Positions 1 to 8,290 of a stretch of 64,000 nucleotides of DNA are shown here, one piece after another. The position numbers were made by a program, and so were the translations under genes. The DNA comes from Phycisphaerae bacterium (GTDB taxonomy: Bacteria; Planctomycetota; Phycisphaerae; Tepidisphaerales; Tepidisphaeraceae), in the NCBI GenBank assembly GCA_025924315.1, contig JAICIO010000008.1, positions 1 through 64,000 on the forward strand. Direction: 5' to 3'. The stretch's first letter is position 1, and every line of letters starts with the position of its first letter. The notes beneath the pieces are model-generated. The model searched no databases. It was not told the DNA's origin and worked only from the letters and a program-made list of their open reading frames with translations.

Positions 1-1
1 G

Positions 2-439
2 AACAGCATGAGCGATCTCAGCCATGAGATCAAAAAGACGTTCGCGCCATATGCGGGGCTGAAGGTCGTCACCTTTCACGCCGCGTGGGAGTACTTCGCC
101 GACGCAGTCGACATCGACATCGTCGGCACGATCGAGCCGCATCCCGCCATCACTCCTTCACCGGCGCAGGTAAAGCAGACCATCCAGCTGATGAAAGCCC
201 AGAACGTGAAGGTTGTCATTTGCGAAACGTACGACGACAGCAAGTTGGCGCAGTACATCGCGGACCAGGCCGGCGCGAAGATGGTTGTCCTGCCCGATCA
301 TGTGAATGGCGTGCCCGAGGCGAACTCGTATCAGGAGCTCTTCCGCTATGACGTGAAGAAGCTGATCGAGACCGCTCAAGCCGCCGGCGTGCAGCCGGAA
401 TCCGGCGCGACCACGCAGGAGCACGCCAATGCTCATTGA
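2..439 (+). CDS. Metal ABC transporter substrate-binding protein, C-terminal part (ZnuA/TroA-like)
   Basis: This is the C-terminal part of a periplasmic zinc- or manganese-binding protein that delivers metal to the ABC importer encoded just downstream. The frame is open from the window edge, so the real start and signal peptide lie outside. The visible part has the family pattern: a 'VVTFHAAWEYFA' metal-ligand histidine segment, a 'GTIEPHPAITPSPAQV' segment, and later 'VVICETYDDSKLAQYIA'. The terminal part overlaps the start of the ATPase gene by 11 bases, which suggests translational coupling. Family assignment is confident. The metal (zinc rather than manganese) cannot be told from this fragment. 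Confidence 0.85.
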   Translation, partial: NSMSDLSHEIKKTFAPYAGLKVVTFHAAWEYFADAVDIDIVGTIEPHPAITPSPAQVKQTIQLMKAQNVKVVICETYDDSKLAQYIADQAGAKMVVLPDHVNGVPEANSYQELFRYDVKKLIETAQAAGVQPESGATTQEHANAH

Positions 440-1114
440 TGTCCGCGACGCAGTGTTCGGTTACGGCGAGCGCGAGGTGGTGCGCGTCAACGCGCTTCAG
501 CTTCGCGCCGCACAAGCGCTCGGCATTTTCGGTCCAAATGGTGCCGGAAAGACCACGCTTGTCCGCGGATTGAGTGGACTCTTGAGGCCGCTGCGCGGAT
601 CGGTCGAGCGTCAGGCAGACCTGCGCATCGGTTACTTGCCGCAATACCGCGCGATCGATCTGAATTGGCCGATGAGCGGACTCGATGCCGCGCTGCTCGC
701 GATCTCGGCTCGGACCCGCTTCGGCTGGGTCCGCTCGCAAACCCGAAAGGCTCGCGAGATGATGGAGCGGCTCGGCGTATTGCATCTCGCGCCCAAGCGC
801 TTCGCAACACGGGCGGACAACAGCAGCGCATTCTTCTCTCCGGGGCGATGGCGTCCGAGCCGCAGGTGTTGATCCTCGATGAGCCGACCGACGGATTGGA
901 CGTCCATTCGCGCGAGAATCTGCTCGGACTGCTGAAGGAATTCGCCGCCGGAGGATTGGCCGTCGTGATGATCTCGCACGAGATCGTAGACTTGACGTGC
1001 CTTTGCGACAGCGTCGCGCGACTCTACGCTGCAGACGATCCGGAACATCCCGCGCATGTCGAGATCGTCACACCAACGACGCTCGCTCGTCAGGTGACGG
1101 GGGTGAGATCGTGA
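429..1114 (+). pseudogene. Metal ABC transporter ATP-binding protein, frameshifted at the signature motif
   Basis: This is the ATPase of a zinc/manganese importer. The first frame carries Walker A (GPNGAGKTT, about residues 35-43) and a Q-loop-like segment (IGYLPQYRAIDLNWP). It then goes out of frame near base 810. The other half (GGQQQRILLSGAMASEPQ, Walker B and D-loop LILDEPTDGLD, H-switch VVMISHE) continues in the -1 frame to 1114. At the break the expected LSGGQ signature lacks its Leu-Ser. A loss of four bases between 'gcaacac' and 'gggcgga' would explain both the missing residues and the shift. The last codons overlap the GTG start of the permease gene. The gene is either a real pseudogene or a sequence error. 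Both neighbours are intact, which leaves the error possibility open. Confidence 0.8.
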
Positions 1115-1926
1115 GTTGGAATGACTGGTTTGATCTCATTCGTCTGTTCGCCCCGTCACTCAAAACAGCCGCCGCATTGGGACTCGCCGGAAGCATCGTG
1201 GGACTGTTCGTGCTCTTACGCGGCGAGGCGCTGATGGCGCTCGCGCTTCCGCAAATCGTCGCCGTTGGAGCTGCGATCGCCCTGCGCTATGAACTCGAAG
1301 GGTGGAAAAGCTTTCCCCCACCCATCGCGGTGGCGCTCGCGGCCCTGGTGTATTTCGTTCTCGCCAAACGAAGAGGCATCGGCGCGTGGGTTCTTCCCTC
1401 GTTCTACGTCGCGGGGATGTGTCTCTCGTTTCTTCTCATCGCGAACAAGGGCCAGGAAGTGAGCCGAATGCAAACACTGTTCACCGGTATTGACGTCGCG
1501 GTGACGGAGGAGCGCGCGATGATTGTCCCGCCGATCCTGCTGCTTGTCGCGATCACGTGCGCTGCTTTGTGGCGGCGATGGCTGCTCATTGCACAAGCTC
1601 CCGCCGCCGCGGAACTTGCTGGACTCAATCCTCGCCGATGGGATGCGCTTTTTCTCCTCCTGCTCACGATCACCACGCTACTTGGCACGGATTCGCTTGG
1701 CATCGTGATGGTTTTGTCAATGCTTTTCTTGCCTCCCGCGACCGTGCTTCCATGGGCGAAGCGCATTCCTGTCGCGCTTGTCGTCTCGGCTATCCTCTCG
1801 CTGATCTTTCTCGCGACGGGATTCGTCCTATCGAACGAGATGAACTGGCCACTGAGCCAAACGATCGGAGGGGTAGGATTCGTCGCACTGTTGATCTCTC
1901 ATGTTCTCGCGCATGTTCTTGGGTGA
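1111..1926 (+). CDS. Metal ABC transporter permease (ZnuB/TroC family)
   Basis: This is an integral membrane permease of the ABC-3 family, 271 residues, with repeated hydrophobic segments covering most of the chain. The GTG start at 1111 overlaps the ATPase stop in a GTGA arrangement, so I prefer it over upstream codons in the same frame. An early 'LAGSIVGLFVLLRGEALMAL' segment and a later 'LLGTDSLGIVMVLSMLFLPP' segment fit the family, in which the middle of the protein contacts the ATPase. With its neighbours it would import zinc or manganese. Function now depends on whether the ATPase frameshift is real. Confidence 0.88.
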   Translation: MSWNDWFDLIRLFAPSLKTAAALGLAGSIVGLFVLLRGEALMALALPQIVAVGAAIALRYELEGWKSFPPPIAVALAALVYFVLAKRRGIGAWVLPSFYVAGMCLSFLLIANKGQEVSRMQTLFTGIDVAVTEERAMIVPPILLLVAITCAALWRRWLLIAQAPAAAELAGLNPRRWDALFLLLLTITTLLGTDSLGIVMVLSMLFLPPATVLPWAKRIPVALVVSAILSLIFLATGFVLSNEMNWPLSQTIGGVGFVALLISHVLAHVLG

Positions 1927-1946
1927 TCGCACTCGCGGCGGCACGG

Positions 1947-1982
1947 TGGCCGAAATCCGGAATGGCCAGGGTGGCGGAGTAG
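1947..1982 (+). pseudogene. Orphan 3' tail of a zinc-ribbon gene
   Basis: These 36 bases match the last 36 bases of the zinc-ribbon gene ending at 2494 at 31 of 36 positions, including the shared end agggtggcggagtag. In translation the fragment would read WPKSGMARVAE, a degraded copy of CPECGTARVAE. It directly follows the permease stop and has no gene body in front of it. It is therefore either a relic of a deleted paralogue or a small mobile tail sequence. Confidence 0.5.
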
Positions 1983-2036
1983 CTTACGATTGTGCATTCT
2001 CGTTCCTCGCACACTCATCTACGATGGTGATGGGGA

Positions 2037-2494
2037 ATGATGAATCACTGGTCGAAGCTTCTCATCGGGGGACTGATCATCTTCGTCGCATTGGTCGTGG
2101 TCGAGTGCGCGATCAGGAAACGGATAAAACTGCTTCGGCTCCTAAGAGCGCACATTGTCGCCAGCTATTTCTCATGCTGGTCCTCGACCCTTGGACCTTA
2201 ACATCGCATGGGGAGGCTAACTACTTCGGGGCCGTGGTTTTCTTCGTTGGAGCACCGCTCGTTGTTCCGTCGGCATTTTTTCAGGCGTGGCGCACTACTG
2301 CCCTGCATTCGCGACCATCGGCCTTGGAGAACGTGCTGTGGTCGGGGCTTTATCTTGCCGGTTTCACAATCGGTTGCATCTTGCGTCGACCACGCGCGCC
2401 GGTGCCGACTGACTTATACGTGGTCTGCGGCTACGACCTCCGGGTCACGCCGGAGCGATGCCCGGAATGCGGAACGGCGAGGGTGGCGGAGTAG
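2037..2494 (+). pseudogene. Small membrane protein with C-terminal zinc ribbon, apparently frameshifted
   Basis: An ATG-ATG at 2037 opens a 54-codon frame beginning MMNHWSKLL and followed by a hydrophobic helix. It stops at 2201. The remainder, with two more hydrophobic segments and the zinc ribbon CGYDLRVTPERCPECG, continues in the -1 frame to 2494. This N-terminal helix, variable middle, second helix and ribbon order is the usual layout of a planctomycete small membrane family. I therefore read it as one gene broken by a net -1 shift between about 2110 and 2200. Alternatively a shorter intact protein could start at ATG 2174 (106 residues). Function is unknown. Confidence 0.5.
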
Positions 2495-2518
2495 TCGGCG
2501 CGTCGTTGCAGTGCGCGG

Positions 2519-3121
2519 TCAGCGGTCACTACCATCCATCCACGTGGGACGCTTGAACGTTGCATCTGGCGGCTCGTCCGGCAGATCGAAGCCTTCCTCC
2601 GACATCTTTGATATCCATCGCTTCAAGTCGTCCGGATCGGCGAACGACGCATGCACGACATCATGGTGGTCCGTCTGAATAATCTGCCGCGCGTGATCCG
2701 GCACGACGTAAAGGTCTTCGCCGACCGACCAGCCGAACACGGTCGTTGTGAACAGGAGCGTGACCAGCTTCTCTCGCTCGTCCCGAGAGAACTGCACCAC
2801 GGCCGCCGTTGCGAGAGGCAACCCGAGACCTTTAAGGATGAGCATCTCAACCGCATCATTGATGCGGAGAGGATGGATGTGCTTCGGGTCCGGCCAGCTG
2901 CCGAGGTGCCGCCAGACGTAGCACGTCTGCCAGCCTGCCATCAGATCGATCAGCGACGCCAGAAAGTAGGGGCGACGCTCCGGCTCTCGTGGGACCTCCC
3001 AGAACCGCGATTCAGAACCCGCCTGGAAATCGAGCACGGCGGACTGCGGGTACTTGGGATCGGGCCCGAGCCCCTTCGTCGATGCCCACTGCAGAAACTC
3101 GTCCTCGGCGAGGGTCTTCAT
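2519..3121 (-). CDS. Hypothetical protein
   Basis: This is a 200-residue soluble protein with no signal peptide or membrane segment, starting MKTLAEDEFLQWASTKGLG. Composition is mixed and it is rich in Trp, Asp and Pro. No catalytic motif that I can name is visible. It converges with the zinc-ribbon gene at 2494 and diverges from the surface-protein gene at 3274. The 152-base gap to that gene must hold both promoters. I do not recognise the family. Confidence 0.65.
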   Translation of the reverse strand: MKTLAEDEFLQWASTKGLGPDPKYPQSAVLDFQAGSESRFWEVPREPERRPYFLASLIDLMAGWQTCYVWRHLGSWPDPKHIHPLRINDAVEMLILKGLGLPLATAAVVQFSRDEREKLVTLLFTTTVFGWSVGEDLYVVPDHARQIIQTDHHDVVHASFADPDDLKRWISKMSEEGFDLPDEPPDATFKRPTWMDGSDR

Positions 3122-3273
3122 GTGATTGCCAACGAGTGTTTAACCTGACCGCGCAAGAGAACGCGCCGCGCGCTCCGGCCAATATACGGTCGCAAGCTCA
3201 GGCGGCTCAAGTCACTTCGTCGACAGGAACATTTAGACAACTCCCCGCCCTCGCCGCATAATCGCGGGACCGG

Positions 3274-5064
3274 ATGGCGCTTTTCACCAAATGGGGCCGG
3301 ATGATCGACCAACTCGAACCGCGGCGGATGTTGAGTGCGGGGGATCTTGATCCCGCGTTTGGGCCGAAGGGGATATTCAAAGCCGAGGTCTACAACTTTC
3401 CGCCCGGCGGAACACGCGATGGGAAGGTAATTGCCACCATCGAAGATCCAGTCTCTGGCAATCCGGAATTCATCCGCATTAACAACGACGGCACGCGCGA
3501 TACGAGTTACGGCGTGAATGGCGTCGTCGCTTTGTCGGATACTCTTCAGATCGAAGGTGTCGCCGTCGATCCCCAAACGGGGCGCGCGGCTGCGTTCTTT
3601 CGCGACGATCAAGGCGCACCTCATGATCGCGTCGTCATCGCAATGTTCGACGCGACCGGCGCGCCCGACGCCGCGTTTGGTCATGACGGCATGGCTACCG
3701 TCGACCTTGGCGAAATCGATCAATCGGGGCCCTTCATCGAAGCCGCGAAGTTTGATTATCGCGGACGCTTAATCTTTGCATCTCAAGGGCGGGCTGACCA
3801 GTTGACGGAAGGTGCCTTAATTTGCGTGACTCGAATTGGGACGCTCGATTCGTCTTTCGGCGTTGGCGGCTTTGCTCTCATTCCGAAAACCAACGTAGTC
3901 AATGCGTTCGCGCTCACCGGCGATCAAATCTTATATGCAGGCAGCTTCACCGAGCCGTTCTTTGATGATTCGGGTGTTGAGACTGGCAAAGAAACAGATG
4001 TTGCCGTGGGAAGAATGAACGCGGACGGAAGAATCGATGGATCTTTTGCCGTCGACCCGGCGATCACCGCTTCTCGAACCAACAGCCCGAACTCGGCTAC
4101 GAACGTCTTCGGTGGAAGCAATGGAACGGTCTACTTCACGGAAGAGGTAGCCGACTCAATCGTGACCACATCCACGAATGAGTTGTACGTCTTTGGCCCA
4201 ACCGGAACGACCGTCAGTCATTCCTCGGTGAGCACAATATTCGTCGCACCCGATGGCGCGACGGACGGAAAATACTACACACTTGGCAATAATCCCGGGA
4301 CAACTGGCGACAATGACCAGACCCTCATTACGCGCCTCAACCCTGACGGTTCGATCGACACAACGTTTGGGAGCGGCGGCTCTACGCCCATCCCATCTCC
4401 CGATAAATCCGCGTTCGACCCGCAAGGTCGATTCATCGCGACAGTCACACCGCATGCGGACGATGGCGTGTTGCGATTAACGGGCGACTCAGTCGAGATC
4501 CGCGCGTCACCGCGGCGGGCGACGAATTTGGCTGGAGTGCTCGACATTGCCGGAACAGCCGACAATGACGTGATCGACGTCTCTAGGCATGGTGGCCAGC
4601 TTTTCGTGAACATCAGTGGAAGCGTGCAAAGGTTCAGCGCAAGCTCGATCCACTTACTCGATATCGAAAGCTTCATCGGCGACGACCAAGTCATCGTGCA
4701 CTCCGACGTGCCCAGCGCGTATCTCTTCGGCGGTGACGGCAACGACACGCTGCGCGGGGGCGATGGGAACGATACGCTTACCGGAGGCGGCGGGCGCGAT
4801 TTGATCTTTGGCGGTGCGGGGAACGATCGGCTCAATGGGAATGGCGGGAACGACACGCTCTCGGGGGACAGCGGAAACGATCGCGTGTACGGCGGAAACG
4901 GTAACGACTCGCTCTACGGCGGATCCGGCCAGGACCGCCTCTTCGGCGAAGCCGGCGATGATTACCTCAAAGGCGACAGCGGCATCGATCGCCTCGACGG
5001 CGGCGACGGCACGAACCACGCGACCGCGGATGAGGGGGATGTGTTAATTGGGATTGTCACCTAA
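3274..5064 (+). CDS. LEPR-motif surface protein with delta-60 and RTX repeats
   Basis: This is a predicted secreted or surface protein of 596 residues. It has three parts. A short N-terminus carries the planctomycete motif LEPRRMLSA (residues 14-22). About six delta-60-type repeats of the form LDxxFGxxG follow (DLDPAFGPKG, TLDSSFGVGG, SIDTTFGSGG) over roughly residues 23-380. The C-terminal block (about residues 490-580) has RTX nonapeptides GGxGxDxLx such as GGDGNDTLRGG and GGAGNDRLNG, which bind calcium in characterised proteins. A second possible start is ATG 3301, which begins MIDQLEPRRML. The stop codon TAA at 5062-5064 lies on the junction of an IS630-like element. Before insertion it would have been TAG, so the protein is unchanged. 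Role is probably structural or adhesive, which is inference. Confidence 0.8.
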   Translation: MALFTKWGRMIDQLEPRRMLSAGDLDPAFGPKGIFKAEVYNFPPGGTRDGKVIATIEDPVSGNPEFIRINNDGTRDTSYGVNGVVALSDTLQIEGVAVDPQTGRAAAFFRDDQGAPHDRVVIAMFDATGAPDAAFGHDGMATVDLGEIDQSGPFIEAAKFDYRGRLIFASQGRADQLTEGALICVTRIGTLDSSFGVGGFALIPKTNVVNAFALTGDQILYAGSFTEPFFDDSGVETGKETDVAVGRMNADGRIDGSFAVDPAITASRTNSPNSATNVFGGSNGTVYFTEEVADSIVTTSTNELYVFGPTGTTVSHSSVSTIFVAPDGATDGKYYTLGNNPGTTGDNDQTLITRLNPDGSIDTTFGSGGSTPIPSPDKSAFDPQGRFIATVTPHADDGVLRLTGDSVEIRASPRRATNLAGVLDIAGTADNDVIDVSRHGGQLFVNISGSVQRFSASSIHLLDIESFIGDDQVIVHSDVPSAYLFGGDGNDTLRGGDGNDTLTGGGGRDLIFGGAGNDRLNGNGGNDTLSGDSGNDRVYGGNGNDSLYGGSGQDRLFGEAGDDYLKGDSGIDRLDGGDGTNHATADEGDVLIGIVT

Positions 5065-5799
5065 ATAGCCGCCCGTGATTCTGCGATGGTGATGGCTCGG
5101 CGGTTTTGAGCCATCAGGTACTGCACAACGTCGTCGCACAACGCTTCGATGGCGTTGCGGTCATGATTGATCGTCACGTTCGCGTGCACCTCACGCCACA
5201 ACTTTCGCTCGATGCGGTTGTCGTCCGGGCAGTACGGCGGCAGAAAGTGCAGCCGGATGCGCTGCCCGTTCTCCGCCAGCCAGCGCTGCGTCTGGCGGCT
5301 GGAGTGGAGGGCGAAGTTATCCAGGATCACGTGGATCGCCTTCTTGTTCGCGTGCAGCTTCGCAGCTTCCTCAGCAGCTCGATGAACAGCAGGCTGTTCT
5401 TTCTCTTCGACTTCGCCCATGTCAGCCGTCCCGTCTGCTTCTTCGCCGTCGCGATCAACAGACGCTTGCTCCAGGTGGTGCGGCGATGCCCAAAGTCGCG
5501 TGGCCGCTTGCGCAGCATGCGACGCACCGTCACGACGTAACGTTCATCCGCCTTGAGCGTGCCGTTGTACTCGCGACGGTCAATCAAGCCGCACAAACCA
5601 TCGCTGACGAAGCGATTGATCGTGCGGTTGATGTGCGACGGCGAGCAGCTGAGCGCCGCGGCAATCCGGCCGGCTTCCACCCTTCGTCGGCCCGCAGCAC
5701 GATCGAACAGCGTGTGCGATAGCGGGCGTCGAGGGTCCAGCGCGCCTCCTGTTTAAGCTTCCGTCGCGTCGCCGGGGCGAGTACGATCCGTCGGTTCAT
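5061..5799 (-). pseudogene. IS630-family transposase remnant, two frameshifts and an internal deletion
   Basis: The coding remains lie in three successive frames. The first, from 5799, has the N-terminal helix-turn-helix region (MNRRIVLAPATRRKL, then IVLRADEGW). The second, from about 5680, continues with AGRIAAALSCSPSHINRT and ends near RKNSLLFIELLRKL. The third, from about 5400, has HVILDNFALHSSR, FLPPYCPD and NRIERKLWREVH. The last two hold the second and third DDE acidic residues (D in ILDN, E in NRIE). The stretch expected between TTWSKRLL and TGRLTW, with the first catalytic Asp, is missing. Both frame changes are net -1. The product cannot be an active transposase. Confidence 0.85.
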
Positions 5800-5892
5800 T
5801 GTCTGGCATCCCTTCCGGCCTCGTTGGTGCGAGGCCCTCGCGTGAAGTGGATGCCAGTTTTATTAAAAGACGCAAGATCGCGCGCCTCTATT
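5064..5892 (-). mobile_element. IS630-family element, internally deleted, with TIRs and TA duplication
   Basis: This is an 829-bp element flanked by TA dinucleotides (5062-5063 and 5893-5894), the target duplication typical of IS630/Tc1-mariner elements. The ends form imperfect terminal inverted repeats matching at 16 of 22 positions, both beginning AATAG. The transposase reading direction is minus. The element is shorter than usual for the family because the transposase has lost an internal segment. Insertion hit the stop codon of the surface-protein gene and lies 31 bp upstream of a zinc-ribbon gene. It is non-autonomous as read. Confidence 0.8.
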
Positions 5893-5922
5893 TAGAACCG
5901 CCACGTCGAGATCGAGTGCGCC

Positions 5923-6407
5923 GTGCGACACTTTCTCTGGAAATCATTGGCGGCTGTTTCGACGCTGGGTTTGATGGCGGTGTTAGGGCTTTGGGTTGTC
6001 GCGCGGCCATGGCATGTGGTCGGGGGAGGTGGATCATTATCCATAGCGATGCGGTTCATTGCCTTGTGCAGTGGGAGGGTAAGGCAGCGGAGGAAGGCCT
6101 AACGATTCACTCGTTCTGTGGCGTGCGCGTGATCTCACAAAGCTGGCATTGTGGAACTGGTGGCGCGCAGTACGCGGTTCGCGTCGTCGTCCCCTTCTGG
6201 CTGCTCGGGCTGCTCTTGGCGGTTTCCCCTGCCCTTTGGATATATGAACTACAACGTCGAATCCGTCAGCGGTCGCGAAATCTATGCGCCAACTGCGGCT
6301 ACGACCTACGCGCCACGCCGGAGCGATGCCCAGAATGCGGAATCGTGAGGGTGGCGAGACGAGGGGAAAGTTGCACAGGACTGAAAACTGAGGGGCGAAG
6401 TCCTTGA
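5923..6407 (+). pseudogene. Small membrane protein with C-terminal zinc ribbon, apparently frameshifted
   Basis: A GTG at 5923 opens VRHFLWKSLAAVSTLGLMAV, a membrane anchor, and this frame stops at 6102. From about 6020 the homologous continuation is in the -1 frame. It runs through DAVHCLVQWEGKAAEEG, a second membrane segment (VVVPFWLLGLLLAVSPALW) and the ribbon CANCGYDLRATPERCPECG. The order anchor, extracytoplasmic middle, anchor, ribbon is typical of a planctomycete family of unknown function. The shift lies near a run of five G at 6021-6025. An extended, non-homologous tail of about 20 residues follows the ribbon. Confidence 0.55.
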
Positions 6408-6420
6408 GGTGGGTTGATTG

Positions 6421-6582
6421 ATGGGCGAAACTGCAAGCTTCGCAATTCACCAAATCCTGGATGGCGAAGCCGGTCGGCCAAAGGTCGCCGTTGCCGAGAT
6501 TGGCTTTGCAGCTGAGGCCGAGCGCTCCGTAGTGCCTCTTCTGGCCGTTTCAAACGAGCGAACGAGGTTGTCGTTCGTCTAG
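6421..6582 (+). other. 54-codon open frame of doubtful status in a gene-poor gap
   Basis: The gap between the zinc-ribbon gene and the integrase holds one short ATG frame, MGETASFAIHQILDGEAGRP and onward, ending TRLSFV. Its amino-acid composition is protein-like but there is no clear ribosome binding site and no family I recognise. It may be a fragment of a former island gene. Nothing else is recognisable between 6408 and 6609. Confidence 0.2.
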
Positions 6583-6609
6583 CAGCTTATCGAACTTTAG
6601 CAGGTGTCT

Positions 6610-8036
6610 TTATTTCTTCAGGAAAACTTTAGCCGCTTGTAACTCTTCATACATCTCGTGTTGCAGCTGCGAGAAACGTGCGAAATCGCGGCTCGAAGTA
6701 TAATTCTTGGTCAAGACACTCTGTGGACATGACTCAGCGCAACCTGCGCGAGCGATTCACCTGCGTGACGCATCATCCAATCGCCCAGAAACTTTCGCAG
6801 ATACTTAAACGAGAGCGCATTCGGAACGCCCGCCGCACGCCTTAGATCGTCCCAAGTCTGCCGAACTGCATCCGACACTTCGCGGCCATCTCGAAACGTG
6901 ACCAGCGCCCTTCCCTCGGACGTCCGAAACGCGACTGCGTCGCCCGGATCTCGCTGAAACTGCTTCTTTACCAAATCAACAAGCTCGGGCGGCAGCCAGA
7001 ACCGTCCCTCAATCTTCGTCTTGTTTCGAAAATGGATTAGCTCGGAACGATCGAGATCGAACTCGCCTTTCTCGAGGATCGAAAGCTCCTGCTGCGTCGC
7101 GCCGGTAAACAGCCCCATAAGCATCAAGCACTTTTGGAAATCGGAAGCAGCGGCGTAAAGCTTTCGCAGCGTCTCACGATCAAACTGTTTGATCGACCCG
7201 CTCGCTTTGAGCTCCGCAGGGGTCATCAGATCGCGAACATTGCAACGAAACGGCTTGGCCAGCTTCCGCGGCGCTTCCCATCCGCCGAAGGAGGTGTCGT
7301 CGATCCAGATGAAAAACGCACGGAGGTACCGCAGCGTCGTCGCCACCGTGTTTGCCGCAAGTCGCTTCCCATTCTTCCGGCCCAGGGGACGATTCTTAAA
7401 ATGATCGCAGAGGCGGTCGATCCAGAGATAGTCGATTTCCGAAAGCGAGCAATCTTTTTGGGCGCGCTTGAGGTCAACATTCAAGATCCGCTCAGCTCGC
7501 GCCTTGTGGCTGTCGGCTCGGCGCTTGTCGTTTAAAACCGCCAGATAACGATCAACCGCTGCATACAGCGTCGGGGGCGACTGCTGACTCTCTTCCTCGT
7601 TCTCAGCCACCGCCTGCGTTTCATCAGATAGGATTGGGTCACCGGGTCGGGGCCCAAACATGAACGTGATCTCATCCTTCAGCTTTTCGACTCCCCTCTT
7701 TCTCGCTTCGAGATTCTCGATGCGCTGCCTGAGCCCGTCGTGCATCTCCGCGCGGATGGCAACGAATCGCGCGATGAAGTCTCGTGCGGTTTGGATTGCT
7801 TCTTCCGTCCAGAGCGAACCTCCCGCCCATTTAAGTCTGCTCCAGGCGGCTTGGTATTCGTTGGCTGCGTAATGCGCGGTGATCGGATCGTCACCGAGCC
7901 AGAAGGTGCGCGGGCGGATCTTTCCATCGGCACCCTGATGTTGGCCGACACAGATGCGGTAGCCCTTCGGGTGGCGCGAAAGTTCTTTTTTTGGGATCCT
8001 GAACATGGCCGATTTCCTCGGTTCAAGGATCGGCAA
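6610..8036 (-). pseudogene. Tyrosine recombinase/integrase, frameshifted before its active-site Tyr
   Basis: This is an integrase of a planctomycete type. It has an N-terminal DNA-binding part, a SAM-like core domain (about residues 155-245, YAAVDRYLAVLNDKRRADSH) and a catalytic domain. In frame 1 it runs 441 residues and stops at 6711 just after ALSHVHRVS. In the -1 frame the sequence continues VLTKNYTSSRDFARFSQLQH to a stop at 6610, supplying the expected Tyr (KNY) and a plausible tail. Box I reads TGATQQEL, so the usual first Arg is Thr. Box II reads FKYLRK with Lys for the first His. The gene begins about 110 bp from the 3' end of a tRNA gene, the classic position of an island integrase. 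Confidence 0.8.
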
Positions 8037-8144
8037 TGTACACCGGTTTTTGATACCAATTTGATACCGCCCGAAAAAAAGCTCAAAAACGGGCTATTTT
8101 GCAAGCGAGGGGAATTGATTGTAATTGATTGTTCGATCAGGAAA
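8037..8144. promoter_or_regulatory. Integrase/tRNA junction with direct repeats, possible attachment region
   Basis: This 108-bp gap lies between the integrase start and the tRNA 3' end. It contains two spaced direct repeats, ttgatacc twice near 8048-8068 and attgattg twice near 8114-8131. It also has a weak stem gcccg/cgggc (about 8070-8095) with A-rich loop and a short T run. Such repeats next to an integrase could be arm-type binding sites, but this is inference. I did not find a second copy of the tRNA 3' end elsewhere in the window. Confidence 0.3.
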
Positions 8145-8217
8145 TAGCAGCGACAGGACTCGAACCTGTGACCCGGGGCTTATGAATCCCCTGCTCTACC
8201 AACTGAGCTACGCTGCC
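8145..8217 (-). tRNA. tRNA-Met (anticodon CAT)
   Basis: This is a complete 73-nt cloverleaf on the minus strand. It has a seven-pair acceptor stem with a G-U first pair, D stem GCTC/GAGC, anticodon loop TTCATAA and T stem ACAGG/CCTGT with loop TTCGAGT. The discriminator base is A. The base pair closing the anticodon loop is A-G, so the stem has four firm pairs. CAT could in principle be the lysidine-modified isoleucine tRNA, but the general sequence resembles elongator tRNA-Met. CCA is not encoded. Confidence 0.9.
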
Positions 8218-8290
8218 GTATAGCGGCGAAAGATAGCAATCGTACGGCGGTTCGCAAGCGGAGTTCAAGCGGGTCGCGGGAAACGCAGGA

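Noticed and set aside
429-1114. Programmed frameshifting of the ABC ATPase
   Set aside because: The break removes two residues of the signature motif and no slippery heptamer or downstream pseudoknot is evident.
4720-5030. CRISPR-like periodic repeat
   Set aside because: The periodicity is 27 bp and in frame, coding GGxGNDxLx nonapeptides of an RTX domain; there are no constant spacers or cas genes.
1-8217. Left attachment repeat of an island in the window
   Set aside because: I found no second copy of the tRNA 3' end between 1 and 8144, so the island boundary is not shown.
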